A program made the position numbers and the translations under genes. From Flammeovirgaceae bacterium (GTDB taxonomy: Bacteria > Bacteroidota > Bacteroidia > Cytophagales > Cyclobacteriaceae): a DNA stretch of 44,854 bases. Under the pieces are notes generated by a model. It saw only the letters and a program-made list of their open reading frames with translations. It was not told where the DNA came from and ran no database searches. Location: contig JAAUQD010000010.1 in NCBI GenBank assembly GCA_012032815.1, forward strand, positions 1 through 44,854, read 5' to 3'. Positions 43,636 to 44,854 of the stretch are shown piece after piece (position 1 is the first letter of the stretch; each line of letters starts with the position of its first letter).

Positions 43636-44022
43636 ATGACCAACCGCAAGAATATTTCAACAGGCGCAAAATGGGAAGACATTGTGGGATACTCCAGAGC
43701 GGTTTTAGTGGATAATCAAATTGAGATATCAGGAACCGTTGCTGTAGATGATTCGGGCAACGTGGTAGGTAAAGATGATCTCTATCAGCAAACTCAATTT
43801 ATTCTTAAAAAAATCGAATGGGTTTTGAATGATGCTGGATTTTCGATGAGTGACGTAATTCGGACGAGGATCTATGTGACTGATATTTCACAATGGGAGC
43901 AAGTTGGAAAAGCACATGGTGAGGTCTTTAGTTCTATTAAGCCCGCAACATCTATGGTTGAGGTGTCCGGATTAATCTCCCCCGAGTATTTGGTGGAAAT
44001 TGAAGTTTCAGCAAAAAAATAA
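43636..44022 (+). CDS. RidA (YjgF/YER057c/UK114) family protein lacking the catalytic Arg
   Basis: A 128-residue RidA-like protein. The fold features ISGTVAVDDSGNVVGKDDLYQQTQFILKKIEWVLNDAGFSMSDVIRTRIYVTDIS are typical. Canonical RidA hydrolyses enamines and imines using an Arg in ARSCVEVARL; here that segment is ATSMVEVSGL, so the Arg is Thr. This places it with the Rid subfamilies of undefined activity rather than with canonical deaminases. The frame is intact. It is divergent from the MoeB gene with a 49-base gap, and convergent with the LhgO gene. Confidence 0.88.
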   Translation: MTNRKNISTGAKWEDIVGYSRAVLVDNQIEISGTVAVDDSGNVVGKDDLYQQTQFILKKIEWVLNDAGFSMSDVIRTRIYVTDISQWEQVGKAHGEVFSSIKPATSMVEVSGLISPEYLVEIEVSAKK

Positions 44023-44032
44023 CCTCTTGGAT

Positions 44033-44854
44033 TTAGAATCTATTTAGTGCAAGGGAGGCGATGTTATCTCCAATCGAAAGAGAAGACGTAGCGGCAGGAG
44101 AGGGAGCATTACACACATTAATTACACGATGTTCTTCCAAAATCAGAAAGTCATCCACCAAACCGCCATTTCTGTTGCAAGCTTGCGCGCGAACGCCTGC
44201 TCCCCCGGGTACAAGATCACCTTCTTTTATTTCTGGAATAAGTTTTTGGAGAGCCTGTGTAAACGCATTTTTTGAAAACGATCTGTACATTTCTCCAAAG
44301 CCTGTTTTCCAATATTTCCAGGCTACTTTTTGAAAGCCTGGCCAAGCCAGTGATTCTGCTAATTCACCAAGCTTAATGTCCGATTTCTTATATCCTTCTC
44401 TACTGAATGCGAGTACCGCATTAGGGCCAGCTTCCACACCACCACCAACCATGCGGGTAAAGTGGACACCTAAAAATGGAAAATTAGGATCGGGAACCGG
44501 ATAGATTAGATTTTTCACCAAGTGCTCCTTTTCTTTCTTGAGCTTGAAATATTCACCTCTGAAAGGGATGATCTTTACATTCATTTGTTTTGTTGTAAGA
44601 CTGGCGATTTTATCTGAATAAAGTCCGGCACAATTGATTAATAACTTTGCTGAATACGTTGACTTTTGTGTGATCGCCTGAACGCTATCGGTTGATACCA
44701 GGATATCAATAACTTGTTCACCTAAAACCAGCTGCCCGTCTACCTGCTGAAATAGTTTAGCGAGCTTTTCTGAGACTTGCCTGTAATTAATTATACCGGT
44801 TTGCGGTACATAGAGTCCTCTTAGTCCGTAAACGTGAGGTTCGTATTCTTTCAA
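44033..44854 (-). CDS. lhgO: L-2-hydroxyglutarate oxidase LhgO-like FAD oxidoreductase (truncated by window)
   Basis: The C-terminal two-thirds of an FAD-dependent DAO-family enzyme that oxidises L-2-hydroxyglutarate and passes electrons to quinone. Visible features are INCAGLYSDKIA in the FAD domain, IIPFRGEYFKLK, YPVPDPNFPFLGVHFTRMVGGGVEAGPNAVLAF, and the C-terminal FAD contact GGAGVRAQACNRNGGLVDDFLI ... NAPSPAATSSLSIGD. The N-terminal Rossmann motif lies beyond 44854, so the first Met in the ORF track is not the start. The match to LhgO is good. Confidence 0.9.
   Translation of the reverse strand: MKEYEPHVYGLRGLYVPQTGIINYRQVSEKLAKLFQQVDGQLVLGEQVIDILVSTDSVQAITQKSTYSAKLLINCAGLYSDKIASLTTKQMNVKIIPFRGEYFKLKKEKEHLVKNLIYPVPDPNFPFLGVHFTRMVGGGVEAGPNAVLAFSREGYKKSDIKLGELAESLAWPGFQKVAWKYWKTGFGEMYRSFSKNAFTQALQKLIPEIKEGDLVPGGAGVRAQACNRNGGLVDDFLILEEHRVINVCNAPSPAATSSLSIGDNIASLALNRF

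Noticed and set aside
1-44854. CRISPR arrays, rRNA or tRNA genes
   Set aside because: No regularly spaced repeats, no rRNA-like stretch and no tRNA cloverleaf with a T-arm consensus was seen on either strand by eye.

Overview
The window looks like a chromosomal segment of a Bacteroidota bacterium, probably of the Cytophagia type. The evidence is family content (DUF5686 and DUF5777 outer-membrane proteins, SprB-like repeats, an adjacent topoisomerase IV parE-parC pair, an Nramp-UspA fusion) and repeated upstream matches to the Bacteroidota promoter element TAnnTTTG, several very close to the start codon. No rRNA, tRNA or CRISPR array was seen.

Layout. 1-2.2 kb: start of a copper P-type ATPase, a TSUP permease and a TfoX-N protein. 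2.2-9.0 kb: a tightly packed minus-strand operon of seven genes: TetR regulator, outer-membrane barrel, LolD/MacB-type ATPase, three FtsX-type permeases and a LolA-like periplasmic carrier. It looks like a complete dedicated envelope export route. 9.0-10.4 kb: an intergenic stretch with hairpins, a DoxX-like protein and a lipoprotein-type VOC protein. 10.4-11.7 kb: the 'mobile mystery' A/B pair (HTH plus Fic protein) between two direct copies of the mnmE 3' end, which looks like a site-specific insertion. 11.6-15.6 kb: mnmE, an Nramp-UspA fusion and its DtxR/MntR-type repressor with a palindromic operator. 15.6-24.9 kb: glycosyltransferase, dapD, DUF3108 protein, a response regulator and PAS histidine kinase, mscL, 3-hydroxyacyl-CoA dehydrogenase, small proteins and an alkylglycerol-monooxygenase-like hydroxylase. 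25.1-29.7 kb: parE-parC. 30-34.5 kb: SpoU methyltransferase, SanA-like protein, DUF5686 protein. 34.5-37.9 kb: thrS-infC-rpmI-rplT with a structured rpmI-rplT spacer and a good terminator. 37.9-41 kb: MaoC-like protein, a small protein, then a cytochrome-like lipoprotein/YceI/DUF5777 cluster. 41-44.9 kb: sodium:solute symporter, MoeB-rhodanese, RidA-like protein and a truncated L-2-hydroxyglutarate oxidase.

Data quality. At least sixteen genes or gene positions are broken by apparent single-base indels, mostly missing bases in homopolymers. They include essential genes (thrS, infC, parE, dapD). The two halves always join cleanly in the neighbouring frame, so these are almost certainly sequence errors rather than pseudogenes. 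I annotate each such gene as one feature across both ORF-track pieces and state where the break lies.

The two most interesting items are the small integrase-less insertion at the mnmE 3' end, whose flanking repeats differ only at synonymous positions over the last nine codons, and the TetR-controlled Lol-like export operon.
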